DNA of 64,000 bases from Bacillota bacterium (GCA_017522185.1 JAFWZZ010000034.1:1-64000), one strand, 5' to 3'; positions 25,474 through 34,493 are shown, numbered from the stretch's first letter. Notes: generated by a model not told the origin, from the sequence alone. Program-made: numbers and translations.

Positions 25474-26709
25474 ATGTCTTTAAATCATCATATCTTGACA
25501 AAAACTACTACAGATGCAATCTTAAGTAAATTTAAAACTTTAGAATGGAGTTATGGTGAAGGAAAAGGAAAAGATTTTTACCGGGTAGGTACGAGTGCAG
25601 AATTTCCATCACCAGATGCGACTTTTTATGATCCTTCTCAAAAGGTTATGGCCTCTTTTGAGTTTAAACCACCGACAGAGACTAAAAGAGGAATCTTAAC
25701 AGGCGTAGGACAAAGTATTGCATATTTACAAAGCAGCAATATATCATTTTTGATTGCACCGAAAAAATTGCAGGACTATGATTTAGAAGGCTTTTTAAGA
25801 GAGCTTTATTTGGAACAAATTTCAGGCAAAATACCTGCAGGCTTGGTTTTATATGATAATGAGCGGCCGAGTGAAGTAGAGTTAGCGTGCAGTATTGACT
25901 TTGTTGGTAATGCGGCAAAGAAAAAAAGTGTACCAGACAGTGATCGATTCTGGGCGAAACATCAAGACTTGCCAATACCCCTATTTCATTTAATCTTGCA
26001 TTATTACTACTTAAAACGTATTCGAGCAATTTCTGGAGACCCTTTTGCGGAGTGCTTCAAAAATGAATTTATTACATCGACAATACAAGAGGATTTAACT
26101 TGCAAAGGTTTTATTCTTGACCTTTCAGGACAGCCAATAAAAACTGTTGCAGGGACAAAAAATATAGTGTTTTTTGAAAAGATTATAGAGACTGCAAGGT
26201 CTATGGACAGGGAGGCCGCCTATAATAAAATTATGAAGGCAATTGATACAACTTTTGTTGGAGATAATTACTATAATTCTATTAGAAAGAATTATCTTTC
26301 TTTTATGAAACATATTCAAGTTATTGACTCAGAGAACACATTAACTGAAAAAGGCTTTGCACTATATCATTTAGGACTAGTAAATGGTCCGAATAGCAAA
26401 GTGTTTGTGGACTACTTTATTAAGGAATTGTTGACTACGGGACATCATCTAGATCTGATTCTGGATTTAGACACAATGAAACAGGCTCATTCAGACTGGT
26501 CGATGGAAACCATTTTAACTCAGATGGAAATAGATTATGAACATAGAGGTTTGATAAAGAGAAACCCTAACAGACAACAAGCGGTTCAAAGTAAAGTTAA
26601 GTTTTTAAAATATGAACGTATTCTGTGGAATGCGTTAGGATTAGTAGATAATAATAATACTATCCAATGGAAGAAAATTACTGAAATCTGTTCGTTAGGG
26701 GACTTATAG
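25474..26709 (+). CDS. Type II restriction endonuclease, PD-(D/E)XK fold
   Basis: 411-residue protein directly after the methylase. It has a plausible nuclease core: PD at 47-48 in FPSPDATFYDP, then ExK as EFK (63-65) on the next strand, followed by the GVGQSIAYL helix (77-85) that often completes this fold. The rest is helical and Lys-rich, with a probable winged-helix C-terminus (TLTEKGFALYHLGLVNG). I do not recognise a named isoschizomer. Start at ATG 25474 with GGAGGAA inside the methylase end; a longer frame upstream is overlap. Expected to cut the asymmetric site protected by the double methylase. Confidence 0.75.
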   Translation: MSLNHHILTKTTTDAILSKFKTLEWSYGEGKGKDFYRVGTSAEFPSPDATFYDPSQKVMASFEFKPPTETKRGILTGVGQSIAYLQSSNISFLIAPKKLQDYDLEGFLRELYLEQISGKIPAGLVLYDNERPSEVELACSIDFVGNAAKKKSVPDSDRFWAKHQDLPIPLFHLILHYYYLKRIRAISGDPFAECFKNEFITSTIQEDLTCKGFILDLSGQPIKTVAGTKNIVFFEKIIETARSMDREAAYNKIMKAIDTTFVGDNYYNSIRKNYLSFMKHIQVIDSENTLTEKGFALYHLGLVNGPNSKVFVDYFIKELLTTGHHLDLILDLDTMKQAHSDWSMETILTQMEIDYEHRGLIKRNPNRQQAVQSKVKFLKYERILWNALGLVDNNNTIQWKKITEICSLGDL

Positions 26710-26844
26710 TGTTTTTTCTGAATCATGGACTATTTACAAAAGTTGGAAGATAGGAAAATATCATATAATCAGAAGATAGTGAGTATACTGTTACTTTAAG
26801 AACGATTTTCAAGAGGTGACGGTATGTATTTTGGAGGAAATCAA

Positions 26845-27891
26845 ATGAAGAATTTCGATTCACGAACTTATAGTATAAATGATTTTATTGAATGGGATGA
26901 TCGAGGCCAGCTCGAAATATCCCCCAAATTTCAGCGTCGATCTGTGTGGTCTCCCCAGGCGAAATCATATCTGATTGATACTATTCTTAAAGATAAACCT
27001 TTGCCTAAAATTTTCATTCGAGCTACTACAGATCCTAAGACAAAGAAAACGACCAGAGAAATTGTAGATGGTCAACAGCGTATTAGAACTATTCTTTCTT
27101 TTGTAAAGGATGGCTTTAAAATTAGTAAAGTTCATAATGAAGAATTTGGTGGGATGTTATACTCCGAGCTCCCTGAGGAGGTGCAAGGGGAATTTTTGAA
27201 ATATGAAGTAGCTGTTGACTTGTTACTTGATGTTCAGGATAGGGATATTTTGGATGTATTTGCCAGATTGAACACGTATTCTGTATCTCTGAACAAGCAA
27301 GAACTTTTCAATGCAAAGTATTTCGGCTATTTTAAGCAGCTTGTTTACAAGCTTAGTGGTGATTTTTACACTTTCTGGACGGAGAATCGTATTTTCACAG
27401 ACACTAAAATTATGCGAATGTCTGAGGCAGAATTGATGACAGATCTCATCATTGCTGCGTTAGAAGGAATTCAGTCAAAAAAATCCGCAGATAAATTTTA
27501 TTCCAAATACGACGAAGTTTTCGAGAACAGAAAAGAGATTGAAGCCAATATAAAGGCTACCATGGACTTAATAGGGAATCTTTTCGGAGCAACACTGAAA
27601 ACATCTAATTTCAGAACTGTCCCCAATTTCTATGGTCTTTTCGTTGCACTCTATCACATGAATTTTGGTATTCCTAATATGGAACTGCCAAGAAAAGCTA
27701 TTACAGAAAAGGACATTCCCAAAATCATCAATACTCTTGAGGATATAAACAGTATCTTTGAGTTGGACGAAATTCCGAAGGAATATTTTGAGTTCATCAA
27801 ATCTACTAAGGATGCTACTACTGATGTCCCGGCCAGAAAAACCAGATGTAGTTTTATTATAGCTAAACTGTATGAATGTATGAAGGATTGA
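26845..27891 (+). CDS. DUF262 (GmrS-N/ParB-fold) protein, partner of HEPN
   Basis: 348-residue DUF262 protein. The domain shows FQRRSVWSPQAK (29-40) and the diagnostic DGQQR (75-79), residues that bind and hydrolyse nucleotide in DUF262 defence proteins such as GmrSD and SspE. The C-terminal half is helical (DUF262-associated). There is no DUF1524 HNH nuclease domain, so it is not a full GmrSD. The HEPN gene begins one base after its stop, so the two form a unit. Start at 26845 preferred (GGAGG, 7-base gap) over 26824. Confidence 0.85.
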   Translation: MKNFDSRTYSINDFIEWDDRGQLEISPKFQRRSVWSPQAKSYLIDTILKDKPLPKIFIRATTDPKTKKTTREIVDGQQRIRTILSFVKDGFKISKVHNEEFGGMLYSELPEEVQGEFLKYEVAVDLLLDVQDRDILDVFARLNTYSVSLNKQELFNAKYFGYFKQLVYKLSGDFYTFWTENRIFTDTKIMRMSEAELMTDLIIAALEGIQSKKSADKFYSKYDEVFENRKEIEANIKATMDLIGNLFGATLKTSNFRTVPNFYGLFVALYHMNFGIPNMELPRKAITEKDIPKIINTLEDINSIFELDEIPKEYFEFIKSTKDATTDVPARKTRCSFIIAKLYECMKD

Positions 27892-27892
27892 T

Positions 27893-28543
27893 ATGCCTAA
27901 TATTTTAGATGATCATTTGATAAATTTCAAAACGAAGTGTGACTGGGCGTTACAGGTCTATTTTGACTCAGTTTCATTATTTAACGAAAATCAGGTTAAT
28001 GGATTTACTGCGGACATGAAGTATATGATTATCGAAAACATCATCTTGAAGGTCTGCAGTTGTTGGGAAAAGTTCCTTGAAGATATTTTTATTGCGTATA
28101 TGCGAGGTAATCAGAGCGATAACGGCTGTAGTGTTACCGTGTATGTTTTTCCTACCAGTGATGAACACGCATATAATCTTATAAAAAATGTAACGACATA
28201 TCCCGACTGGACGGATATCAACAAAATAATGACCAATGCTGAAAATTTTTTTGAAAATGGTGGTCCTTTCAAGTTGCTACATACGTTACGGGGAGATATA
28301 AATGCCATAAAAAAGATTAGAAATGCTATTGCTCACACATCGAAAAAAGCCCGTGAAGATTTTGAGAATTTAGTAAGAGGAAAGGTTGGTCATTTGCCCA
28401 ACGACATTACCCCAGCTAAATTTGTTTGTGAGTATAAAGCTGGTACAAGAGGAGCAGACCCTACTTTTTTCGAATACTATGTCAATTTTCTTAAGGATTC
28501 AGCTTCGATGTTGGTAGAATATCAAGTTGAAGCAGGGGTATAA
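27893..28543 (+). CDS. HEPN-domain putative RNase
   Basis: 216-residue protein with a HEPN nuclease motif R143-x4-H148 in KKIRNAIAHTS, preceded by a helix with ENIILKVCSCWEKFLEDIFI, as in the RiboL-PSP-HEPN group. HEPN proteins of this sort are ribonucleases used in toxin-antitoxin or abortive-infection systems. It follows the DUF262 gene by one base. The likely arrangement is a DUF262 regulator or sensor holding or activating the RNase on phage infection. Mechanism is inference; the motif is visible. Confidence 0.75.
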   Translation: MPNILDDHLINFKTKCDWALQVYFDSVSLFNENQVNGFTADMKYMIIENIILKVCSCWEKFLEDIFIAYMRGNQSDNGCSVTVYVFPTSDEHAYNLIKNVTTYPDWTDINKIMTNAENFFENGGPFKLLHTLRGDINAIKKIRNAIAHTSKKAREDFENLVRGKVGHLPNDITPAKFVCEYKAGTRGADPTFFEYYVNFLKDSASMLVEYQVEAGV

Positions 28544-28909
28544 ATGTATTTAGTTTACCGTTTTTTATTTGGTTTATTACAGTCTTTGTGGTACTAGCTG
28601 TTTGTGGAAACACTATTATTTATAAGGTAAAGGATTGGTACTTGTAAAATGCTATAAATTTAGACTGAAGTATAATGCCGATTTGACACTGGTCTTGCGT
28701 AGTATGTTAAAGGATTGGTGTATAAGTCTGAGGGGATTCATTCTATTTGCTTTAGCTCTCGTTTTTGAGGCAACTATGGTTTTCTAAATACCCCACATAA
28801 AGCGGATATGTGCACAAGTTGGTGGGAATCGTTCACGAGATGGTAGGCCGACTTGGTGGGATTACCACTGCAAGCATGAACCAAATAATGACTTACTCCG
28901 TTTCCCCAT
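28544..28909. other. Gene-free AT-rich end of the defence island
   Basis: About 365 bases with no supported gene. TAAAGGATTGGT occurs twice (near 28630 and 28709). A stretch near 28560-28640 can be read as a hydrophobic peptide (FIWFITVFVVLAVCG) but has no start codon. This is probably degraded island DNA. Confidence 0.5.
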
Positions 28910-28944
28910 CCCCCTTTCTGGGTATCATACCCCTAGAAAGGGGG
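28910..28944 (+). promoter_or_regulatory. Strong hairpin covering the msrAB ribosome site
   Basis: CCCCCTTTCT (28910-28919) pairs with AGAAAGGGGG (28935-28944), and GGGTA pairs with TACCC inside, giving a nearly complete stem of about 15 bp. Its right arm is the only purine-rich ribosome site of msrAB, whose ATG is at 28953. It may also end upstream transcription (ATTTTCT follows). Confidence 0.6.
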
Positions 28945-28952
28945 ATTTTCTC

Positions 28953-29984
28953 ATGAAGAAAAACAATACCACTAACCAAGCGTTACAATCAAGCAAAACT
29001 ATCACAACTAATCAAACACCTAACCATACACAACCATCCACCATCTACCTCGCTGGCGGCTGTTTCTGGGGCATCCAGCAGCTGATGAAGGGCATTCCGG
29101 GGGTCACGGACACCCTTTGTGGTTATGCCAACGGCACGGGGGAGGCCGACGCTACCTACGCCCGGGTTTGCCGCGGCGACACCGGTTTTCGTGAGGCGGT
29201 CCGCGTGGACTACGACCCGGCCCGTGTCTCTTTGGATAAGCTGCTTTACATGTTCCTCCGCGTCATCGACCCCGAGGCGGTGAACCGTCAGGGAAACGAC
29301 GTGGGTACCCAGTACCAGAGCGGCATCTACTTTGTGCCCGGCGATACTGCATCAAAGGCCGTAATTGCCCGCATCGTCGAAATCGAAAAGCGCCGCTATG
29401 GGAACTTTGCGGTGGAAACCGGCCCACTGGAGAATTTCTTTGCTGCAGAGGACGAGCACCAAAATTATCTGGATAAGCACCCCCGCGGCTACTGCCACAT
29501 CCACCCGGGCGCCATCAAAGCGGCCAGCACATCAAAGGTGGATCCGGCCCGCTATCCCCGCCCGGACGATGCATCCATCCGATCAAAAATCACAGCGGAC
29601 AGCTACCATATTACCCAGGAAAACGGCACCGAACCGGCCTTCCGGAACGCCTACTGGGATCACGACGCCAAAGGTATTTACGTGGACGTGGTGACGGGAG
29701 AGCCTTTGTTCTCTTCCGAAGACAAATTCGAGAGCAGCTGCGGCTGGCCAGCATTTTCCGCGCCCCTGGAGCCTATGGTGGTGACCACCCATCGCGACAA
29801 CACCCACGGCATGCAGCGCATCGAAGTCCGCAGCCGCACCGGAAACGGCCACCTGGGCCACGTCTTTGTCGGCCCTCATGAAGGCCCAAAAGGCGTCCGC
29901 TACTGCATCAACAGCGCCGCCCTCCGCTTTGTGCCAGAAGAAGACATGGAGAAAGAAGGGTACGGGTATTTGATGGAAGAATAA
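28953..29984 (+). CDS. msrAB: Bifunctional peptide methionine sulfoxide reductase MsrA/MsrB
   Basis: 343-residue fusion that repairs both S- and R-methionine sulfoxide. After a Thr/Asn-rich leader of 30 residues, the MsrA domain has GCFWG (catalytic Cys37) and ends near HIHPG. The MsrB domain (about 205-335) has SYHITQENGTEPAFRNAYWD, CGWPAF and the catalytic RYCINSAALRF. The CxxC pairs of the zinc form of MsrB are absent. The odd N-terminus (NNTTNQALQSSKTITTNQTP) is AT-rich while the rest is G+C-rich, so it may be a recent addition or a start placed upstream by the hairpin region. Confidence 0.93.
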   Translation: MKKNNTTNQALQSSKTITTNQTPNHTQPSTIYLAGGCFWGIQQLMKGIPGVTDTLCGYANGTGEADATYARVCRGDTGFREAVRVDYDPARVSLDKLLYMFLRVIDPEAVNRQGNDVGTQYQSGIYFVPGDTASKAVIARIVEIEKRRYGNFAVETGPLENFFAAEDEHQNYLDKHPRGYCHIHPGAIKAASTSKVDPARYPRPDDASIRSKITADSYHITQENGTEPAFRNAYWDHDAKGIYVDVVTGEPLFSSEDKFESSCGWPAFSAPLEPMVVTTHRDNTHGMQRIEVRSRTGNGHLGHVFVGPHEGPKGVRYCINSAALRFVPEEDMEKEGYGYLMEE

Positions 29985-29990
29985 CTGAAA

Positions 29991-30018
29991 AGCCCACTGA
30001 CATTTTAGTGGGTTTTCC
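29991..30018 (+). terminator. Terminator of msrAB
   Basis: CCCACT and AGTGGG around an 8-base loop, flanked by AAAG and TTTTCCT. Confidence 0.75.
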
Positions 30019-30082
30019 TACTTGACAAAGGTATCAAAAATGATACAATGAATGAAACAAACTCTTTGATTGGGAGGTCGTT

Positions 30083-30343
30083 ATGGACTTTATCGTAAAG
30101 AGCGACAATTATACATTGGTCGTAGAGCATCTGCAGAATGACATGAAACAGCAGGTGGCTGCAGCATATCGGCAGTGCCGCCTGGCGAAGAATCTGACCC
30201 AGTCAGAGCTTGCGGAGAAATCCGGGGTTGCAAGGCCTAATATCAGCAGATTTGAAAGCGGCAATTACAATCCATCACTGGATATGCTGGTGCGCCTGGC
30301 TGTTGCCATGGATATGAATCTGGAAGTGAAACTGAAGAAATGA
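30083..30343 (+). CDS. XRE-family HTH regulator (HigA-like, orphan)
   Basis: 86-residue protein with an XRE helix-turn-helix at about 34-80 (LAKNLTQSELAEKSGVARPN, ISRFESGNYNPSLDMLVRLA). The N-terminus FIVKSDNYTLVVEHLQNDMK is typical of antitoxins in HigBA/RelBE-like pairs, where a toxin gene would lie just upstream. Here the upstream gene is msrAB, so it is an orphan antitoxin or a solitary repressor. A TTGACA...TACAAT promoter precedes it within 60 bases. Confidence 0.85.
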   Translation: MDFIVKSDNYTLVVEHLQNDMKQQVAAAYRQCRLAKNLTQSELAEKSGVARPNISRFESGNYNPSLDMLVRLAVAMDMNLEVKLKK

Positions 30344-30398
30344 ATAGAGCAGGCCTGCGGCATGCGCGGGCCCTTTTGTAAATAAGGATGTATCATAT

Positions 30399-31838
30399 AT
30401 GAAACTATATAGTGCAGTTGGAGAAACAACGGAATATGAAAAGAAGGCATATTTAGAGTGGAGACGACCAAAGAGCTGGTGCAAGACGGTTAGTGCCTTT
30501 GCCAATGGAAAAGGGGGCAGCCTCGTATTTGGTGTGGATGATAAGAACCATGTACTCGGTCTAGAGAATGCACAAAAGGACGCGGAAAAAATCAGCGAAC
30601 TTATCCAGAATAAGTTGGATCCGCTGCCGACGTTTTCCATTCGCATCATCGAGGAAGAAGGTAAGCTTCTTATAGTATTGGACATTGAAGAAGGAAAAGA
30701 AACCCCTTATTACGTTATCAGTGATGGAAATCGAATTGCTTATCACCGGATTGGTAATCAGTCTGTTCCGGCAGATTCCTTAAAGCTTCGTGAACTGACT
30801 CTGCGTGGGGCCAGAATAACGTATGACACGCTATCTACGCGTTTTCATGCGATGGACTTTGCTTTTACAAAACTAAAGGCCACATATTATCAGCGCACAG
30901 GAAACAGTTTTGCCGAAAGTGATTTTGAATCATTTGGATTAATCGACACAGAAGGATTCTTAACCAACGCAGGTGCTTTACTTTGTGATGAACCACCACT
31001 ACGACATTCGCGATTGTTTTGTACACGATGGAACGGATTGACGAAAGCATCTGGCGTAATGGATGCTTTAGACGATAGCGAGTTTACTGGCAGCTTGATT
31101 TCATTATTGCAAGAGGGGCTATCATTTATCCGGAAAAATGCAAAGAAAATGTGGAGAAAGAATGGGGAGTGCAGAGAAGAACTTCCAGATTATCCTGAGG
31201 ACAGTATCAGAGAGGCATTAGTCAATGCTTTGATTCATCGTGATTACCTGGAACTGGGCAGTGAGGTGCATATCGATATGTATGATGACCGTTTGGAAAT
31301 TTACTCGCCAGGAGGAATGTGCGATGGATCCTATATTCAGGATTTAGATTTGGATGGGATTTCTTCCAAACGAAGAAATCCTGTCATCGCAGATGTGTTC
31401 AGTCGCCTGAACTACATGGAGAGACGGGGGAGTGGTTTCAAGAAAATATGTGATCATTATGAAAGGCAAGCCAGATATGATGATACAAAGAAACCAAAGT
31501 TTTATTCTACGCAGCATTCTTTTCTGCTGACATTATGGAATTTAAACTACGCTCTACCAGAAAAAGCGACGATAAAAAGTGACGATAAAAAAGTGACGAT
31601 AAAAAGTGACGATGAAAAACGAACTGCTAAATCCGGTGTGCAATATGATATGATTTTGCAGTCTATGGAAAGGGAAAAACTGTATAAACTCAGTGACATT
31701 ACCTCGGTGCTGCAAGTGAAAGACACAAGAGCCAAAAATTTATTGAAGGATCTAATTCAGGAAGGAAAGATTGAACCAGTGGGCGCAAACCGCAACCGAC
31801 GTTATCGAAAAAGATATGAAGCGTCTGATGAAAAGTGA
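30399..31838 (+). CDS. AlbA_2/Schlafen-like ATP-binding regulator
   Basis: 479-residue protein of the AlbA_2 (divergent AAA-4, Schlafen-core) type. The N-terminus ETTEYEKKAYLEWRRPKSW...FANGKGGSLVFGVDD is the Schlafen-like nucleic-acid-binding core, here with a slightly altered E-x-K-x-S-x-WS pattern. A GHKL-like ATP-binding part follows (DSIREALVNALIHRDY, YSPGGMCDGSYIQDL, MERRGSGFKKICDHY). The tail has a Lys/Asp repeat (ATIKSDDKKVTIKSDDEK, from 31565) and a C-terminal winged helix. Proteins like this occur in mobile and defence contexts and act as regulators or stress effectors; this one's target is unknown. Confidence 0.8.
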   Translation: MKLYSAVGETTEYEKKAYLEWRRPKSWCKTVSAFANGKGGSLVFGVDDKNHVLGLENAQKDAEKISELIQNKLDPLPTFSIRIIEEEGKLLIVLDIEEGKETPYYVISDGNRIAYHRIGNQSVPADSLKLRELTLRGARITYDTLSTRFHAMDFAFTKLKATYYQRTGNSFAESDFESFGLIDTEGFLTNAGALLCDEPPLRHSRLFCTRWNGLTKASGVMDALDDSEFTGSLISLLQEGLSFIRKNAKKMWRKNGECREELPDYPEDSIREALVNALIHRDYLELGSEVHIDMYDDRLEIYSPGGMCDGSYIQDLDLDGISSKRRNPVIADVFSRLNYMERRGSGFKKICDHYERQARYDDTKKPKFYSTQHSFLLTLWNLNYALPEKATIKSDDKKVTIKSDDEKRTAKSGVQYDMILQSMEREKLYKLSDITSVLQVKDTRAKNLLKDLIQEGKIEPVGANRNRRYRKRYEASDEK

Positions 31839-31912
31839 TTTGTTTTTTTCCATTGCGTGCTGTCCCTGCTGGTACTATAATAAAGAAAACCAGTCACAGA
31901 AAGGACAACCCC

Positions 31913-32812
31913 ATGACAAAAGGTGATGTGAGCTTTACCTTCCTCGACCGTATCGGGGAGATTGAACAGAATATCAGAGACGAGCGCTGGCAGTCGGCTT
32001 TGGCCCTGGCCCTGACCCTGCCGGACATTTGCGGCGGGATCGCGTTTCCGGAAATGGTGAAAAAGTACCGGGACGGCAGAACCATGATGGACCGCTACGG
32101 CAATCCGACCCGGGACATCGGCGCCCAATACACCGCCTGGGTGGATCAGTATGCTGCCGAGTTTCTCAAGAAGGACGCTGCCGACGAGAATCCATATCTC
32201 AGCGGCGACCGTTGCTGGCAGCTTCGGTGCGAATACCTTCACCAGAACAAAGGCTTTGTCAATACGGAAGAAGACCGGGAATACCACTTCCATCTGGGGC
32301 TTAACTGCGGCACTTCTGTCTGCCAGTTCGACCAGCCGGCTATGAGCAGCAAAAGCGAAGCCGAGGAAATCCGTCTCGACATCCAGCAGCTTTGTCACCG
32401 TCTTTGTCTGGCGGCCCGCAAATTCTACGACGACCATCACGAGACCAAAGACTTCAGCCTCTACAACACGCCGGTCATCGATTTCATCCAGTGGACCCAG
32501 GAATCAAAGACGGCAAAGTCCAGTCCTCTCATCGTGGTAATGATGGAAGACAAGGTCACCGCTATGGGTGTCAAGATGGCTCTGGAACAGGACGATGTGG
32601 AAGCTGTGTATTTTGATGATTTTGACGCTGTAAAGAAGAAGGTTAAGAAGAAGAACGTTTTCTGCTGGGTAGTGGGAGATACTTTTGCAGACCGCATTGA
32701 CCCGTCGTGGGAAATCGAGAAAGCAGCACCCGTGGTAACGGTTTCTCTGCCAATCGACATCAAAACCTTGAGACGCCAGGTCTATGGCCAGATGAAAGGA
32801 GCAAAGCGATGA
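31913..32812 (+). CDS. Unknown protein, possible HEPN-like plus receiver-like fold
   Basis: 299-residue cytoplasmic protein that I do not recognise as a named family. The first 170 residues are helical with LRCEYLHQ (R-x4-H spacing) after a WQ dipeptide, similar to helical HEPN-like proteins. Residues about 205-299 alternate strands and helices (SSPLIVVMMEDKVTAMGVKM, VEAVYFDDFDAVKKKV, FCWVVGDTFAD, APVVTVSLPID), like a receiver or Rossmann-type domain but lacking an obvious phosphorylated Asp. G+C-rich. It overlaps the next gene by four bases, so the two work together. Confidence 0.5.
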   Translation: MTKGDVSFTFLDRIGEIEQNIRDERWQSALALALTLPDICGGIAFPEMVKKYRDGRTMMDRYGNPTRDIGAQYTAWVDQYAAEFLKKDAADENPYLSGDRCWQLRCEYLHQNKGFVNTEEDREYHFHLGLNCGTSVCQFDQPAMSSKSEAEEIRLDIQQLCHRLCLAARKFYDDHHETKDFSLYNTPVIDFIQWTQESKTAKSSPLIVVMMEDKVTAMGVKMALEQDDVEAVYFDDFDAVKKKVKKKNVFCWVVGDTFADRIDPSWEIEKAAPVVTVSLPIDIKTLRRQVYGQMKGAKR

Positions 32813-33159
32813 TGAAATACATACTTTTCGGCGCCATTTGTCTCGTCTTTGCACTGCTGTGGCTGTACAGCGAAAGCCGGCGCAAAAACGCAGAGACACA
32901 GCTGGACGATGTGCGTCAGCAGCTTGCGCAGATTCAAAAGCAAAGCGGCAGTCAGGCGGATCAGCTTGCCGGCATGGAAGCCCGCTGTGACGACCAGAAA
33001 ACAAAGCAGCAGGCCTGCTTCGAGGCAGCCTGCAACATCCACCTCTATGCCCAGCTGGCAGCAGAAGAGGCAGCCGACGCAGCCCAGAGACAAAAACAGC
33101 AGATCATCCTCAGCGAAACGGAGAAGCTGCTGGATATCCTGAAAAGCGACGATAAATAG
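32809..33159 (+). CDS. Small membrane-anchored coiled-coil protein
   Basis: 116-residue protein with one N-terminal membrane helix (YILFGAICLVFALLWLY) and a long Gln/Ala-rich coiled coil (LDDVRQQLAQIQKQ, AAEEAADAAQRQKQQ) with two Cys in between. Start at the ATG of an ATGATG overlap with the previous stop; AAAGGAG is 7 bases upstream. Possibly the membrane partner of the preceding protein. No family recognised. Confidence 0.6.
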   Translation: MMKYILFGAICLVFALLWLYSESRRKNAETQLDDVRQQLAQIQKQSGSQADQLAGMEARCDDQKTKQQACFEAACNIHLYAQLAAEEAADAAQRQKQQIILSETEKLLDILKSDDK

Positions 33160-33167
33160 TGACGATA

Positions 33168-33214
33168 AAAAAGCACTGCTCGGGGCATCACAGGCCCGCT
33201 CAAGCAGTGCTTTT
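33168..33214. terminator. Bidirectional terminator
   Basis: AAAAGCACTGCT and AGCAGTGCTTTT form a 12-bp stem around a loop of about 22 bases. It can end the two-gene cassette (plus) and the short phage-type gene (minus). Confidence 0.85.
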
Positions 33215-33220
33215 GTTATT

Positions 33221-33424
33221 CTATTCTTTTACCTCATCGTAGGTCTTCTGGAAAATCTCCTCTTTGCATGGGTACTGCTCACCATTCACGCCGGTAATGA
33301 TGTAGTCGCCGGGACGGGCAATCATGTCACCCTCCAACGTATGAATGACCATTTCTTTATCAGTTTGCCAGGCCTCGATGACCACCGGCTTTTTTACGTA
33401 TTTTTTCACCTGTTTTTCCGTCAT
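33221..33424 (-). CDS. Small phage-type protein (67 aa)
   Basis: 67-residue protein beginning [20 protein letters not shown], then [20 protein letters not shown] and [15 protein letters not shown]. The KKPVVIEA plus PGDYIIxGVNGExYPCKxxIFxxTY pattern is common in small proteins of Firmicute phages; function unknown. It lies just after the WYL gene on the same strand. The start is uncertain (no strong ribosome site), and an in-frame extension reaches into the WYL gene. Confidence 0.65.
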   Translation of the reverse strand: MTEKQVKKYVKKPVVIEAWQTDKEMVIHTLEGDMIARPGDYIITGVNGEQYPCKEEIFQKTYDEVKE

Positions 33425-33485
33425 GTTTCTCGCTCGTTTCTCGTTCAGCTCTCGCGTTCTTCCCCGAACTTTCTCTAGGTTTTCC

Positions 33486-34493
33486 TTAGTATTTCCCGCA
33501 GATTTCCCGTACCATACCCACATACTCATCCTTCACCGCGGCAGGTCCCAGCACGGTCAGCTTGCTGCCCAGACGCAGCAGGTTGTGGTAGAGTCCCTGG
33601 TTCTTCTGGGCTTTGATGACGAAGACACGGCCGGCATTGCTGTCGCGCACAAACTCTACATTGGACAGCCCGAACACGTCGTATAGCACGCTGGGCTCGT
33701 CTTCCCACAGAACCTCAACAGAGGTAGACTGGCCGGTAAAGCTGTCTGTGTTGTTCTTCCGGTAAGCCTTCAGCTCTGCCGTCATATCACCGATTGGAAG
33801 TCTTTCCGGCGGAATGCGCTTTTCCTTCAGCACCTCCACGTTGCGGATACGGTCGATACGGAACGGTCTGATGAACTGATCCCCGTCTTTGTACGTCACC
33901 AGATAATAGAAGAACCCACGCTTGGTAATCACGTAAGGGTTTACCATATGGATACCTTCCCCGGTCTGGGCAGGGCGCTTCTTCTCATCCAGCTTAAAAT
34001 ACTGAAACCGCACCTGCTTCCTCTGCTTGATGGCCCCCATCAAAGCATCCAGATTCAAACTCAGATAAAAATCGCTGTCGTCGATTTCTGTTTCCAACAC
34101 CGGACGGTTTTCCGTCAACAGCTGTCTGCTGGACGGCCCGCTGAGATCCGCCACCTGGTCAATGATGCGGTTCAGCGTCTCGGCTTTGAAATACCCGGTC
34201 TGGGCAATCCCGTCAATCATCATCTTCAGTTCCCAGTCGTCAAAAGCCTGTCCGCAGTAAAAGCAGCCCCGGTCATCTCTCTTCGCGCAGTTGGGTGCGT
34301 CCTCCACCAGTTCAAACTCAATCAAAGCCTTCACGTCCGTCCGGATAGACCGGCGATCTGCCTCCATATCATAATCCTCTATCAGCTTCTTACGGATGTC
34401 TTCACTAGTCATGTGAATCTCCGCATCACTATGTTTCTTCAATATGTCCAAAATCGCCAGCAGTCTCTTGCGGCCGCCTTCTTTGTTCGCCAT
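33486..34493 (-). CDS. WYL-domain transcriptional regulator
   Basis: 335-residue regulator: N-terminal winged HTH of the DeoR/HTH_11 type ([20 protein letters not shown]...[12 protein letters not shown]), a central linker and a WYL domain ([13 protein letters not shown]..., [34 protein letters not shown]), ending in a WCX-type segment. In this protein the WYL tripeptide is replaced by FYYL. WYL proteins sense nucleic-acid or nucleotide ligands and often control defence genes. Divergent from the HIRAN gene. Confidence 0.88.
   Translation of the reverse strand: MANKEGGRKRLLAILDILKKHSDAEIHMTSEDIRKKLIEDYDMEADRRSIRTDVKALIEFELVEDAPNCAKRDDRGCFYCGQAFDDWELKMMIDGIAQTGYFKAETLNRIIDQVADLSGPSSRQLLTENRPVLETEIDDSDFYLSLNLDALMGAIKQRKQVRFQYFKLDEKKRPAQTGEGIHMVNPYVITKRGFFYYLVTYKDGDQFIRPFRIDRIRNVEVLKEKRIPPERLPIGDMTAELKAYRKNNTDSFTGQSTSVEVLWEDEPSVLYDVFGLSNVEFVRDSNAGRVFVIKAQKNQGLYHNLLRLGSKLTVLGPAAVKDEYVGMVREICGKY

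Noticed and set aside
28555-28650. Possible small hydrophobic peptide after the HEPN gene
   Set aside because: The reading frame has no ATG, GTG or TTG start and no ribosome site.
31565-33170. Similar words (GTGACGATAAAA) near 31565 and 33150 as a dispersed repeat
   Set aside because: The first set encodes a Lys/Asp repeat common in AlbA_2 proteins; the second is a short match at a gene end and may be chance.
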